DNA of 64,000 bases from Microvirga thermotolerans (GCF_009363855.1 NZ_CP045423.1:3564001-3628000); one strand, 5' to 3'. Shown: positions 36,535 through 48,590, numbered from the stretch's first letter. Notes: generated by a model not told the origin, from the letters alone. A program made the numbers and translations.

Positions 36535-37068
36535 GAGAACCCCCCGTTGGCTGCCTTGTCTCCCCGGAGGAGCGAAGGCGCGAATGCAAATGGATCATAT
36601 CTAAACGATCCTGCTGCCCCACTCTCGATCCGGAGGGGGAGCCGGCCTCCCATGCAAAGTCGGCAACCCACAGATGCAGAAGGGCCGAGGCTTGCGAGAA
36701 TGGGAAGCCCGGCCGATTCCGCTCCATCCGGGCTCTCGAACGGCATTGCAGGCTTGATCGACGATGCCTCCCTCATCCTGTTCGGGCGCGCGGGACCCGC
36801 AACCTGGCCGTGCGCCGTCTTGCCAGAAAGCAATATGTTATTTCATTTATGCAAGCATGCCGGCCGCTCTCCGGCTCAAGGGACGCGGCCGGCGCCCCAT
36901 GATTTCGCCCGAGTTTGCCGCCAGGAAAGCTTTCCGGCCGCCCTGCCGCGCCCGTCCTCGGGAGCAAACGGGCGTCAGCTTGACTTGCGGCCGTCAAATC
37001 GCCAGTGTCCGCGCGGTCCGGCGGGGCCGAGGAGGTCGGCGCCGGTTTTTCATTTTTCACAGAGTCTG
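36535..37068. other. Intergenic region between the large RTX gene and accA
   Basis: 534 bases with divergent genes on each side, so it should hold both promoters. A seven-base inverted repeat AGCCCGG/CCGGGCT lies at 36706-36734 with a 15-base loop. AT-richer patches occur near 36590-36610 and 36830-36855. I see no gene: the open frames are arginine/proline-rich and have no ribosome binding site. Confidence 0.5.
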
Positions 37069-38022
37069 ATGCGCAGTTATCTCGATTTCGAAAAGCCGGT
37101 CGCCGAGCTGGAAGCCAAGGTCGAGGAGCTCAAGGCCCTGGGCGAGAGCCGGGATGCCGTCTCCATCGCCGACGACATTCACCGCCTGGAGGCGAAGGCG
37201 GCCGAGGCCCTCAAGGACCTCTACGCCAGGCTCACGCCCTGGCAGAAGACCCTGGTCGCCCGCCATCCCCAGCGCCCGCACTTCGTCGACTATTGCGCCG
37301 GCCTGATCACCGACTTCACGCCCCTCGCGGGCGACCGGAAGTTCGCGGAGGACGAGGCCATCGTCGGCGGGTTCGGCCGCTTCCGCGGCCAGCCGGTCTG
37401 CGTGCTCGGCCAGGAGAAGGGCCACAACACCGAGACCCGCATCAGGCACAATTTCGGCATGGCCCGGCCCGAGGGCTACCGCAAGGCCGTGCGCCTGATG
37501 GAGATGGCGGACCGCTTCGGCCTGCCGGTCCTCTCCTTCGTCGACACGGCCGGGGCCTATCCCGGCATCGAGGCGGAGGAGCGCGGCCAGGCCGAGGCCA
37601 TCGCCCGCTCCACGGAGACGCAGCTCGGCCTCGGCGTCCCCAACGTCGCCCTCGTGATCGGCGAGGGCGGCTCCGGCGGGGCCATCGCCATCGCCACCGC
37701 CAACAAGGTCCTCATGATGGAGCACGCCATCTACAGCGTGATCTCCCCCGAGGGCGCGGCCTCGATCCTCTGGCGCGACGCGGCACGGGCCCAGGACGCC
37801 GCCACGAACATGAAGATCACCGCCCAGGACCTCCTGCGCCTCGGCGTCATCGACGGCATCGTGGCCGAGCCGACGGGCGGCGCCCACCGGGATCCGCAGG
37901 CGGCCATCGCGGCGGCCGGGAACGCCATCGAGGAGGCGCTCCAGGACCTCGGCAACATGGGGCCGGCGGAGCTTCGCGACCACCGGGCGGAGAAGTTCCT
38001 CGCCATCGGCCGCAAGCTCTGA
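37069..38022 (+). CDS. accA: Acetyl-CoA carboxylase carboxyltransferase subunit alpha
   Basis: A 317-residue protein starting MRSYLDFEKPVAELEAKVEE, the usual AccA start. With AccD it transfers the carboxyl group from biotin to acetyl-CoA, making malonyl-CoA for fatty-acid synthesis. IGEGGSGGAIAIATANKVLM and EHAIYSVISPEGAASILWRD are the family's CoA and carboxybiotin regions. The frame is open for kilobases upstream through the antisense of the RTX gene, but the AccA homology starts here. accD is not in the window. Confidence 0.96.
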   Translation: MRSYLDFEKPVAELEAKVEELKALGESRDAVSIADDIHRLEAKAAEALKDLYARLTPWQKTLVARHPQRPHFVDYCAGLITDFTPLAGDRKFAEDEAIVGGFGRFRGQPVCVLGQEKGHNTETRIRHNFGMARPEGYRKAVRLMEMADRFGLPVLSFVDTAGAYPGIEAEERGQAEAIARSTETQLGLGVPNVALVIGEGGSGGAIAIATANKVLMMEHAIYSVISPEGAASILWRDAARAQDAATNMKITAQDLLRLGVIDGIVAEPTGGAHRDPQAAIAAAGNAIEEALQDLGNMGPAELRDHRAEKFLAIGRKL

Positions 38023-38084
38023 GGCGGCCTTAACAGGGTTTCAACCTCTCCGGCCTTACTGCACAATGGGCCGGAGGATCGATC

Positions 38085-39182
38085 ATGAAGCACGCGCGCA
38101 AGACCGTTGGACTGCTGTTCGGCGGGTGCTCGGCCGAGCACGACGTCTCCAGGATGTCCGCGGCCAACATCCTCCGGGCGCTCGATCCGGCGAAGTACGA
38201 CATCGTCCCCATCGGGATCGCGCGGAACGGCCGGTGGCGTCTCGGCAACTCCGCCGCCCCGGGCTCGAAGTCCCTCGAGATCCCGCAGGACGCCCCCGAG
38301 GTCGCGCTCCTTCCCGGCCATGACGGAGAACTGGCCGTCCTGGGCGAGGAACCGCGCCGCCTTCGCCTCGACGTCGCGGTCCCGGTTCTTCACGGGCCGA
38401 ACGGCGAGGACGGGACCGTCCAGGGGCTCCTGGAGCTCGCGAACCTGGCCTATGTGGGCTCCGGCGTCATGGGCTCCGCCGCCTGCATGGACAAGGACGT
38501 CGCCAAGCGCCTCCTGCGCGACGGCGGCCTTCCCGTCGTGCCCTTCCTGTCGATGACCCGCCGCACCCGGATGAGCTACGAGGCCGCCACGGGAATGCTC
38601 GGCACCTCGGACCTGTTCGTGAAGCCGGCCAACATGGGCTCGTCGGTCGGCGTTTCCCCGGCCCGCTCCGCGGCGACCTTCGAGGCGGCCTGCGACCTCG
38701 CCTTCCGGCACGACGCCAAGATCCTGGTCGAGCGCAGCGTGTCGGGGGCGCGGGAAATCGAGTGCTCCATCCTGGAAGGCGCCTCCGGCGAGCTGCGCGC
38801 CTCGCCCCTCGGCGAGATCGCGCCGGCGAAGAGTCACGGCTTCTACAGCTATGCCGCCAAGTACGAGGACGCGGCGGGCGCGGACCTGCTGATCCCGGCG
38901 GACCTGGACCCCGCCCTGGCCGACCGCATTCGGGAGCTTGCCCTCGAGGCCTTCCGCGTGCTCGGCTGCGAAGGGCTGGCGCGGGTCGACTTCTTCGTCG
39001 ACCCGGCGGACCCGGACGGGATCTACGTCAACGAGATCAATACGCTGCCGGGATTCACCGCCATCAGCATGTATCCCAAGCTGTGGGAGGCGGCCGGTCT
39101 CTCCCAGCGGGAGCTGATGGACGTCCTGATCGGCCACGCCCTGGCCCGGCAGGACGGCAGGCGGGCGCCGAAGCCCGCCTGA
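38085..39182 (+). CDS. ddl: D-alanine--D-alanine ligase (DdlA-type)
   Basis: A 365-residue ATP-grasp ligase that makes the D-Ala-D-Ala dipeptide of peptidoglycan. The N-terminus has VGLLFGGCSAEHDVSRMSA. GPNGEDGTVQGLLEL, VKPANMGSSVGVSP and the metal/ATP residues in YVNEINTLPGFTAISMYPKLW are in order. The length matches DdlA of gammaproteobacteria rather than the shorter DdlB found in the alphaproteobacterial dcw cluster. It may therefore be a second ligase; the dcw copy would lie elsewhere. It follows accA by 62 bases. Confidence 0.94.
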   Translation: MKHARKTVGLLFGGCSAEHDVSRMSAANILRALDPAKYDIVPIGIARNGRWRLGNSAAPGSKSLEIPQDAPEVALLPGHDGELAVLGEEPRRLRLDVAVPVLHGPNGEDGTVQGLLELANLAYVGSGVMGSAACMDKDVAKRLLRDGGLPVVPFLSMTRRTRMSYEAATGMLGTSDLFVKPANMGSSVGVSPARSAATFEAACDLAFRHDAKILVERSVSGAREIECSILEGASGELRASPLGEIAPAKSHGFYSYAAKYEDAAGADLLIPADLDPALADRIRELALEAFRVLGCEGLARVDFFVDPADPDGIYVNEINTLPGFTAISMYPKLWEAAGLSQRELMDVLIGHALARQDGRRAPKPA

Positions 39183-39326
39183 CTCCGGCCCGCCTTCGGC
39201 GGCTCGTTCACCATAACTCCATTACGGCCGTGCTTGCGGTAAGCCGGAGTTAAGGCTAACAATCTAAGCCTATCGGGGAACCGTCCAGGATGGCCCGGGC
39301 GGATCAAAAAAATTGCGGGGTCCCCT

Positions 39327-40658
39327 ATGATGAAGCGTATCGCATTGGCTGCGAGCCTGGCGCTCGCGCTCGCCGCTTGCCAGGATGATGGCTTCTCCCG
39401 AAGCTCCACGCGCCACCTGACGCCGATCCCGGCGGCCACCATGGCGCTGATGGCCTCGAAGGGGATGACGAAGAACGACCCCATCCTGATCCGGGCCTAC
39501 AAGAAGGAATCGGAGATGGAGATCTGGAAGCGCGGCGCCGACGGCCGCTACGCGCTCCTGAAGACCTATCCGATCTGCCGCTGGTCGGGCCAGCTCGGCC
39601 CCAAGACCCGCGAGGGCGACCGCCAGGTGCCGGAGGGCTTCTACACGGTCACGCCCGCGCAGATGAACCCGAACTCGGCCTTTTATCTGTCCTTCGACAC
39701 GGGCTATCCCAACGCCTACGACCGCTCCCTCGGCCGCAACGGCGGCGACATCATGGTGCACGGCTCCTGCTCCTCGCGGGGCTGCTTCGCCATGACGGAC
39801 CAGAACATCGCGGAGATCTACGCCGTGGCGCGCGAGGCCTTCGCCAGCGGCCAGCGGGCGTTCCAGTTCCAGTCCTTCCCCTTCCGCATGACGCCGAAGA
39901 ACCTGGCGCAGCACCGGCTCGATCCGAATATCGGCTTCTGGAAGAACCTGAAGGAAGGCTCGGACTATTTCGAGGTGACGAAGGAAGAGCCGCGGGTCAC
40001 GGTGACGGCCGGCCGCTACCAGTTCAACGTACCCGACGAGTCGGTCGTCACCGCCCTGGCGGAGAAGCGCCGCAAGGACGAGCAGGAGGTCGCCGAGCTG
40101 GTGGCCCGCGGCGAGAAGCCGGTGAAGCTCGTCTATCACGACGGCGATTCGCACGAGTCCTTCCGCACCGCCCTGGCCGGCGCCGTGGGCTCGGACGGAT
40201 CGCTGGTGGTGGACGCGCGCATGCGCGACAAGTTCGGCGACGTGAGCCGCCCCGAGGGCCTCTCCTCCGGTCCGCAGGTGATCGCCCTCGACGACACGAC
40301 CGGCAAGCCCAAGCCCGAGACGCCCTCCACCGCCCTGGCCTATGCCTCCCTCGACCGGAGCCCGGCCGCGGCCAGGACCGCTGCCGCCGACAGGCCGGCC
40401 GCCGGGGAGACGAAGGTCGCCGCCCTCGGTGCGCCCCCCGCCGCCGCCCCGGTCGGCAACGGGGAGACACCCTTCTACAAGAAGATGTTCAACGGTATCG
40501 GCGACCTGTTCAGCTCCTCCACGACGGCCGCACAGCCGGCGGCGGAGACGGCCCAGGCCGCACCTGCCAAGTCGGGCGCTGCCGCGCAGAAGCCCGCCGC
40601 GGCCGTCCAGCGCAAGGCCCAGGCCGGGAGCGCGGTCAGCGTCGCAGCGGCGAACTGA
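39327..40658 (+). CDS. L,D-transpeptidase-family lipoprotein (YafK-like)
   Basis: A 443-residue envelope protein. The signal peptide ends in a lipobox with Cys18 (LALALAAC). The YkuD domain covers about residues 50-185, with VHGSCSSRGCFAM giving the conserved His145 and likely nucleophile Cys153. PICRWSGQLGPKTREGDRQ and VPEGFYTV are typical of YafK/DpaA-like proteins. The C-terminal 150 residues are low-complexity Ala/Pro-rich. In the YafK/DpaA group such enzymes detach Lpp from peptidoglycan or cross-link it; which occurs here is unknown. It follows the ddl gene, both acting in the cell wall. Confidence 0.9.
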   Translation: MMKRIALAASLALALAACQDDGFSRSSTRHLTPIPAATMALMASKGMTKNDPILIRAYKKESEMEIWKRGADGRYALLKTYPICRWSGQLGPKTREGDRQVPEGFYTVTPAQMNPNSAFYLSFDTGYPNAYDRSLGRNGGDIMVHGSCSSRGCFAMTDQNIAEIYAVAREAFASGQRAFQFQSFPFRMTPKNLAQHRLDPNIGFWKNLKEGSDYFEVTKEEPRVTVTAGRYQFNVPDESVVTALAEKRRKDEQEVAELVARGEKPVKLVYHDGDSHESFRTALAGAVGSDGSLVVDARMRDKFGDVSRPEGLSSGPQVIALDDTTGKPKPETPSTALAYASLDRSPAAARTAAADRPAAGETKVAALGAPPAAAPVGNGETPFYKKMFNGIGDLFSSSTTAAQPAAETAQAAPAKSGAAAQKPAAAVQRKAQAGSAVSVAAAN

Positions 40659-40681
40659 CCGGCACGGGATCGTCCCCGTTC

Positions 40682-40708
40682 GAAAGCCCGCCTCTCCGGC
40701 GGGCTTTC
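40682..40708. terminator. Hairpin between the L,D-transpeptidase and RTX-LamG genes
   Basis: GAAAGCCCGCC-TCTCC-GGCGGGCTTTC, an eleven-base-pair stem. The genes on the two sides are convergent and the stem ends in TTTC in both directions, so it probably serves both. Confidence 0.8.
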
Positions 40709-40782
40709 TGCTGTCCAGGGTTGCCGGCCCGACCCGTTTTGCGTGTCCGGACCGAAAGCCTGCCGCGCCTCGACGGGCGCCC

Positions 40783-42477
40783 TCAGTTCCACATCGCGTT
40801 GTAGTGGCTCAGGATCTGGTCCGGGGTGAGCTCGTAGTCGTAGACGGCGACCTTTCCGATCGCGCCCAGGAAGAAAGACTTCAGGTCGCGGGTCCCGACG
40901 CGCAGGGGCGCATCGCCGTCGCCGGGCTGCACGAGATGGGGCGTCGTCGGATCGGGCCAGAACTCGAGCAGCGAATCCTTGTCGTCCCAGGGATTGGGGA
41001 GGGTTCCCCGGCCGTCGACGAAGATCTTGGTGTAGCCGGGATCGTCGGGATCCTGCGGGGTGGTGTTGATGACGAAGACGTAGTGGATCCAGCCACCGGC
41101 CTGGACGTCCTCCTGGACATAGGAGCCGATCCCCCGCCCGCCCTCCAGGTTGAAGGCATATCCGGAAATCCGGTTCTCCCGCGAGGGATTGTCCCCATTG
41201 TCGGCGCTGTACATGCGGGCCGCCCATTCGACCTGGTCCGGGATGCTCCCGCCGTGAACCTCGCCCTTGCCCATCCAGTGCACGTAACCGTTGCCCTCCT
41301 TCACCGGGAAGATCAGCGCATCCGGCCGCAGCCAGGCCTCGAAGGTCAGGATCCCGGTCCGTGGCACGGACAGGTCGGGGGCGTCGGGAACCTCGAGATA
41401 GCTGTTATGGCCGTCGAAAACGGCTGCGCGGTCACCGTTGGGCATCCCTGCCGCCGAGACGGCGCCATGGTAGCTCCCCTGCCGGTGCGGCGTCGCCGCA
41501 TCGGCCTCGACGGCGGCTCGCCCGGCCTCCGAGAGGGGCAGGAACAGAACCGGGTGATCGGACAGAATGGTGCTGTCATAGGCGGACATGCTGGGCGGAG
41601 GAGGGGGAGGCACAGGGGCCGGCGGAATCGGAGGCGTCGGGAGAAGAGGCAATGTCAGGCCGAGCGTGGCGGGCCTGTTCGCGAAAAGGATCTCGAACTC
41701 GGGCTCGGCGTCCGCGTCGACGTTCCCGGACAGGAGACCCGTCGCGCCGTCGTAGCGGAGTTGGCCGGGGCCCGTGAACGCCTCATGACCGGCGACAAGA
41801 TGCGTGAAGGCGTCGAGGCCCGGTTTCGCGGTGTCCGCATCCACGCGGGAGAAATCGAGCCTGTCCTGCGCCGGGTTGAAGTCGAGGATGACGTCGCGCG
41901 CGGTTCCGGTCGCCATCTGGTGCACGGGCGCGAGCACGAAGGTGTCGCGGCCGGCACCGCCTTTCATCCAGTCCCGGCCGGGACCGTCCACGAGCCGGTC
42001 GTTGCCGCTGCCCCCGTCGAGGGTGTCGCGGCCCAAACCGCCCGTCAGCGTGTCGTTGTGAATACCGCCGACGAGCCGATCGTTGCCGTTGCCGCCGTCG
42101 AGCCTGTCCTGCCCGGCACCGCCGAACAGGCGGTCGTTGCCGCGGCCGCCGTCAAGGATGTCGCGGCCGTTGCCGCCTGTCAGCACGTCGTTGTGAGCAC
42201 CGCCGAGCAGGCGGTCGTTGCCGCTGCCGCCGAAGAGAGCGTCACGGCCATTGCCGCCGAGCAGTCGGTCGTTGCCGTCGGTGCCGACGAGCCTGTCGCC
42301 GCCTCCGGTTCCCGGAACGGTTCGGCCGATCGGGGCGACCTTAGCCGGACTGGCGGCGGCAGCCCGCTCCGGAGACGCCGCTCCGTTCGCGGCCGAGGGC
42401 AAGGAATCGCTCCCACGGCCTACGCCGCTTCGGTTGTCATCCGATGGGGCCGATCCGACGAGAAGGCGGTTGCGCAT
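40783..42477 (-). CDS. RTX calcium-binding protein with C-terminal LamG-like domain
   Basis: A 564-residue protein without a Sec signal. Residues 1-54 form a low-complexity leader. Twelve or so RTX nonapeptides run from about 55 to 185 ([19 protein letters not shown]). A serralysin-C-like module at about 186-268 reads [20 protein letters not shown] and [16 protein letters not shown]; it is normally the C-terminal end of type I substrates. A proline linker (278-296, [15 protein letters not shown]) leads to a concanavalin/LamG-like jellyroll from about 300 to the end ([45 protein letters not shown]). So the secretion-like module is internal, which is unusual. It likely binds a carbohydrate or surface ligand. 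Confidence 0.85.
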   Translation of the reverse strand: MRNRLLVGSAPSDDNRSGVGRGSDSLPSAANGAASPERAAAASPAKVAPIGRTVPGTGGGDRLVGTDGNDRLLGGNGRDALFGGSGNDRLLGGAHNDVLTGGNGRDILDGGRGNDRLFGGAGQDRLDGGNGNDRLVGGIHNDTLTGGLGRDTLDGGSGNDRLVDGPGRDWMKGGAGRDTFVLAPVHQMATGTARDVILDFNPAQDRLDFSRVDADTAKPGLDAFTHLVAGHEAFTGPGQLRYDGATGLLSGNVDADAEPEFEILFANRPATLGLTLPLLPTPPIPPAPVPPPPPPSMSAYDSTILSDHPVLFLPLSEAGRAAVEADAATPHRQGSYHGAVSAAGMPNGDRAAVFDGHNSYLEVPDAPDLSVPRTGILTFEAWLRPDALIFPVKEGNGYVHWMGKGEVHGGSIPDQVEWAARMYSADNGDNPSRENRISGYAFNLEGGRGIGSYVQEDVQAGGWIHYVFVINTTPQDPDDPGYTKIFVDGRGTLPNPWDDKDSLLEFWPDPTTPHLVQPGDGDAPLRVGTRDLKSFFLGAIGKVAVYDYELTPDQILSHYNAMWN

Positions 42478-42550
42478 GAATACACTCCTGCAAGGGTTGG
42501 CACGTGACTTTGCGTTATAGTGTTGCGAAAACGCCCTTCAAGGACCCTGC

Positions 42551-42576
42551 GTTGCGGTACGTGGTTGCGGCACGTG
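42551..42576. repeat. Two 13-base tandem repeats upstream of the RTX-LamG gene
   Basis: GTTGCGGTACGTG and GTTGCGGCACGTG stand head to tail, with one mismatch, 74-99 bases before the RTX-LamG start. A further GGCACGTGAC lies nearer the gene (about 42499). They could be regulator sites. Confidence 0.55.
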
Positions 42577-42630
42577 GCAGCCCGCCCCGGCCTAAACCGG
42601 CCATGACTTGCCGGCAGGCGCGCGGCAATG

Positions 42631-42654
42631 AAAAGCCCGGCTCGGGGCCGGGCT
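42631..42654 (-). terminator. Rho-independent terminator of secA
   Basis: Read on the minus strand, an eight-base-pair stem (AGCCCGGC/GCCGGGCT) with a five-base loop ends in TTTT. It lies 29 bases past the secA stop. Confidence 0.85.
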
Positions 42655-42682
42655 CCTGCTCTCGTCGATGTCTTGACGGGCG

Positions 42683-45487
<2,805 letters not shown>

Positions 45488-45750
45488 CGAGAGCCTTCAG
45501 ACTTCTGGGATTCTGGAGAAACGTTAATTTGAGCCGCGTTATAGACTTAATTATGCAGGAACGCATCTAAAAGACTGCGCCAGGACCGCGCATGTCCCAG
45601 GCACGTTCCGCGGTGCGCTCCCGCCGGCCCCGCCCGGCCTGCCGGAGGGCTGCCGCGCGATGTGCCATAGATAGGCTATTGCTTGCAAACGGCAATGAAC
45701 TCGGTCATCGGTCCACGCGAAAGTGGGCGATTCCCATGAGAGGATCAGAC

Positions 45751-46635
45751 ATGTCAGCTTCAACTTCGCTTCGCAGGGGCCTTTTCGCTCTCGGCGTCGC
45801 CCTTCCCCTAACGGCAGGCCTCGCCCTGGCCCAGGGGACGCCCCCGGCCGCGCCTGCAGCGGGCGCCGCCCAGGGCGGCAAGGTCGTCGCCCGGGTCAAC
45901 GGCACGGACATCACGGAGGCCGATCTCGCCATCGCCGCCTCCGACCCGGCCCTGCAGCTGCCGAGCCTGCCGGAGGAGCAGAAGCGCGAGCTGCTCACGA
46001 GCTACCTGATCGACCTCAAGCTCGGCGCCAAGGCCGCCGAGACCGCCAAGGTGGGCGACAATCCGGATTTCGCCCGCAAGCTCGCCTACAACCGGGACAA
46101 GACCCTCCTCGACGAGTATCTCGACCAGGAAGCCCGCAAGGCGGTGACCCCCGAGGCGGCCAGGAAGCTCTACGACGAGACCGCCAAGAACATGACCCCC
46201 GAGCAGGAGGTCCATGCCCGCCACATCCTCGTCGACAACGAGGAGGAGGCAAAGAAGATCGCGGCCCGGGTGAAGGGCGGCGAGGACTTCGCCAAGGTCG
46301 CCAACGAGGTCTCGAAGGACCCCGGCTCCAAGTCCGACGGGGGCGATCTCGGCTTCTTCACCAAGGACCGCATGGTCGAGCCCTTCGCCGAGGCCGCCTT
46401 CAAGCTCGAGCCCGGCCAGATCTCCGATCCGGTCAAGACCCAGTTCGGCTGGCACGTGATCAAGGTCGAGGAGAAGCGCGCCAAGCCGATCCCCTCCTTC
46501 GAGGAGATGAAGGAGCAGGTGAACGCCTACTTGGAGCGCAAGGCCCAGCAGGACCTCATCGTCGGCCTGCGCAAGAACGCCAAGATCGAGCGCCTGGACG
46601 ACAAGGGCAACCTGGTCGAGCAGAAGAAGCCCTGA
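45751..46635 (+). CDS. Exported parvulin-type peptidyl-prolyl cis-trans isomerase
   Basis: A 294-residue periplasmic folding factor. The Sec signal peptide is residues 1-28 (LRRGLFALGVALPLTAGLALA). An N-terminal chaperone-like helical part covers about 45-145. The rotamase domain follows at about 148-245, with VHARHILVDNEEEAKKIA and GGDLGFFTKDRMVEPFAEAA, ending FGWHVIKVEEKR. It resembles PrsA/SurA/PpiC proteins and helps fold outer-membrane or secreted proteins. I chose ATG 45751, six bases after AGAGGA, over the in-frame ATG 45736 and a longer frame from 45592. It is followed by a terminator. Confidence 0.92.
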   Translation: MSASTSLRRGLFALGVALPLTAGLALAQGTPPAAPAAGAAQGGKVVARVNGTDITEADLAIAASDPALQLPSLPEEQKRELLTSYLIDLKLGAKAAETAKVGDNPDFARKLAYNRDKTLLDEYLDQEARKAVTPEAARKLYDETAKNMTPEQEVHARHILVDNEEEAKKIAARVKGGEDFAKVANEVSKDPGSKSDGGDLGFFTKDRMVEPFAEAAFKLEPGQISDPVKTQFGWHVIKVEEKRAKPIPSFEEMKEQVNAYLERKAQQDLIVGLRKNAKIERLDDKGNLVEQKKP

Positions 46636-46657
46636 GTTTCAAGGGATCGAGGCAACC

Positions 46658-46689
46658 GGGGCGGCCCACAAGGCCGCCCCATTTCGTTT
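46658..46689 (+). terminator. Rho-independent terminator of the parvulin gene
   Basis: GGGGCGGCC-CACAA-GGCCGCCCC, nine base pairs, then ATTTCGTTT. It lies 22 bases after the parvulin stop. Confidence 0.85.
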
Positions 46690-46728
46690 GGGGTTCGGGA
46701 GGCGCTCCGATCTTCCTCCCCGAAGACG

Positions 46729-46874
46729 GTCATTCCGGGGCGCCGCAGGCGAGCCCGGAAGCCAGAACCGGCAGCGTCTCGGAACAAGGAGCTGCGGCAG
46801 CCGTTGCGCCCGATCCGGCGTCGTCAGCGGTCATGGGATTCCGGGCCCGGCCCATTGGGCCCTCCCGGAATGAC
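46729..46874. repeat. Palindromic intergenic repeat element
   Basis: The 146-base element starts GTCATTCCGGG and ends CCCGGAATGAC, an exact 11-base inverted pair. Further inner matches (GAGCCCGGAA and GATTCCGGGCCC) give a long imperfect hairpin. Sequences of this kind, beginning GTCATTCCGGGG, are dispersed in many Hyphomicrobiales genomes, from general knowledge. No second intact copy was noticed in this window. Confidence 0.65.
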
Positions 46875-46920
46875 GGTGGCGCCGTCCCGGAACGGCGCCG
46901 GAGGCGCCTCCTCGGTCGTC

Positions 46921-47135
46921 TCACTTGTTCGTCCGGCCCGTCCTCTTCGGATCGACGCCGCCCTCGCGGGTGGTGTCGTTCTCCACGTCGCCTTCGAGGT
47001 GGAGGCTCCCTCGATCCGGCGCGGATCCTCGCCGGTCATGAAGGCGCCCTTCGAGGCGCCGATGCCAGGATCGGCCTCAAGGTCGATGCGGCTGTGCGCG
47101 CCGGGTCGGGTCTTCGGATGCTTGCTGCGCGTCAT
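46921..47135 (-). pseudogene. Small hydrophilic protein gene with a one-base frameshift
   Basis: The ATG-started frame gives MTRSKHPKTRPGAHSRIDLE, then ADPGIGASKGAFMTGEDPRR and IEGASTS, a small polar protein. After that the frame becomes Arg/Ala/Pro-rich, as out-of-frame GC-rich DNA does. One frame over, the same DNA reads EGDVENDTTREGGVDPK and ends RTGRTNK-stop at 46921. One extra base near 47005 would join the two into a 71-residue polar protein, and the total length (215 bases) is exactly one short of a whole number of codons. So a one-base deletion, or a sequencing error, is likely. I do not recognise the function. It is divergent from argJ. Confidence 0.6.
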
Positions 47136-47333
47136 GACGGAGGCTTCCTTTCGTTTGCGGCTTCACGTGCCGATGGACCTGCCGGTTCAACGGCGGGAGG
47201 AATCGGCCGTTCCATCCGCCGCGGCCGTCTCCCCGGCCCCCTCTCGACGAAACGCGGGCTTGACAAGAAGCCTTGAAAAGCCGCAGGTCGCCGGTCGCAA
47301 AGGCCTTTTTTCCCCACCTTTTCGGGTCCCTCC

Positions 47334-48575
47334 ATGTCCAAGACCGTTTCGCCGCTGGCGCCCAAGACCTATCCCGCGCTTCCCGAGATCGAGGGCGTCA
47401 GGATCGCCACGGCGGAGGCCGGAATCCGGTACAGGAACCGGACGGACGTGCTCTACGTGACGCTTGCCAAGGACACGGCGGTGGCGGGGGTCTTCACCCG
47501 CTCGAAATGCCCCTCGGCCCCGGTCGACTGGTGCCGCAGGAACCTGGAGAAGGGCGTCGCCCGGGCGCTGGTGGTGAATTCCGGCAACGCCAACGCCTTC
47601 ACCGGCAAGAAGGGCGCCGAGGCGGTGAAGCTCACCGCCGACCTCGCCGCCAAGGCCGCCGGCTGCCGGGCCTCGCAGGTCTTCGTCGCCTCGACGGGCG
47701 TCATCGGCGAGCCCCTCGACGCCACGAAGTTCGAGGGCGTGCTGGACAAGTGCGAGCGCAAGGCGAGCCCCACGGCCTGGATCGACGCCGCCAAGGCCAT
47801 CATGACCACCGATACCTTCCCGAAGGTGGCGACCCGCACCGCCACCATCGGCGGCGTGGAGGTCACCATCAACGGGATCGCCAAGGGCGCGGGCATGATC
47901 GCCCCGGACATGGCGACCATGCTTTCCTTCGTGTTCACGGATGCGCCCATCGCCGCGCCGGTCCTCCAGGCGCTGCTCAGGAAGGGCGCGGACAAGAGCT
48001 TCAATTGCGTGACGGTGGACAGCGACACCTCGACCTCCGACACGCTGCTGTTCTTCGCCACGGGCGCGGCCGCCAGGCGGGGGGCGCCGGCCATCACCCT
48101 GCCGAGCGACCGGCGGCTGAAGGAGTTCCGCCAGGCCCTCGAAAGCCTGCTCTGCGACCTGGCCCGGCAGGTGGCCCGGGACGGGGAAGGCGCGCGCAAG
48201 TTCGTGACCGTGAAGGTGACCGGCGCCAAGGGCGCCACCTCGGCGAAGCGCATCGCCATGGCCATCGCCAACTCGCCCCTCGTGAAGACGGCGGTGGCGG
48301 GCGAGGACGCCAACTGGGGCCGCGTCGTCATGGCGGTCGGCAAGGCCGGCGAGCCCGCGGAGCGGGACCGGCTGGCGATCTGGTTCGGCGACATCCGCGT
48401 CGCCTTCAAGGGCGCGCGGGACCCGGACTACGACGAGGCCAGGACCTCCGCCTACATGAAGGGCGACGAGATCACGATCCGGGTCGACCTCGGCCTCGGG
48501 CGGGGCGAGGCCACCGTGTGGACCTGCGACCTCACCAAGGCCTACGTGGAGATCAACGGGGATTACCGGAGCTGA
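47334..48575 (+). CDS. argJ: Bifunctional glutamate N-acetyltransferase/amino-acid N-acetyltransferase
   Basis: A 413-residue precursor that splits itself into two chains. The cleavage site is before the Thr in [18 protein letters not shown], near residue 200. [18 protein letters not shown] and EDANWGR follow in the beta chain. ArgJ recycles the acetyl group from N-acetylornithine to glutamate in arginine synthesis. The C-terminus [12 protein letters not shown] is the normal end. mutT follows on the same strand 540 bases on, with a minus-strand gene between them; argJ-mutT pairs are common in alphaproteobacteria. Confidence 0.95.
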   Translation: MSKTVSPLAPKTYPALPEIEGVRIATAEAGIRYRNRTDVLYVTLAKDTAVAGVFTRSKCPSAPVDWCRRNLEKGVARALVVNSGNANAFTGKKGAEAVKLTADLAAKAAGCRASQVFVASTGVIGEPLDATKFEGVLDKCERKASPTAWIDAAKAIMTTDTFPKVATRTATIGGVEVTINGIAKGAGMIAPDMATMLSFVFTDAPIAAPVLQALLRKGADKSFNCVTVDSDTSTSDTLLFFATGAAARRGAPAITLPSDRRLKEFRQALESLLCDLARQVARDGEGARKFVTVKVTGAKGATSAKRIAMAIANSPLVKTAVAGEDANWGRVVMAVGKAGEPAERDRLAIWFGDIRVAFKGARDPDYDEARTSAYMKGDEITIRVDLGLGRGEATVWTCDLTKAYVEINGDYRS

Positions 48576-48590
48576 GCGCCGCAGCCGCCT

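Larger units (their letters stand above)
46636..46920. other. Intergenic region holding a terminator and a dispersed-type repeat
   Basis: About 285 bases with no gene of its own between the parvulin stop and the end of the frameshifted small gene. It contains the parvulin terminator and a 146-base element bounded by 11-base inverted ends, described separately. Confidence 0.6.

Noticed and set aside
33097..37068. Plus-strand frame open for about 4 kb antisense to the large RTX gene, running into accA
   Set aside because: The protein would be an Arg/Asp/Val-rich shadow of the repeat codons. The RTX frame on the minus strand has clear domains, and AccA homology starts only at 37069.
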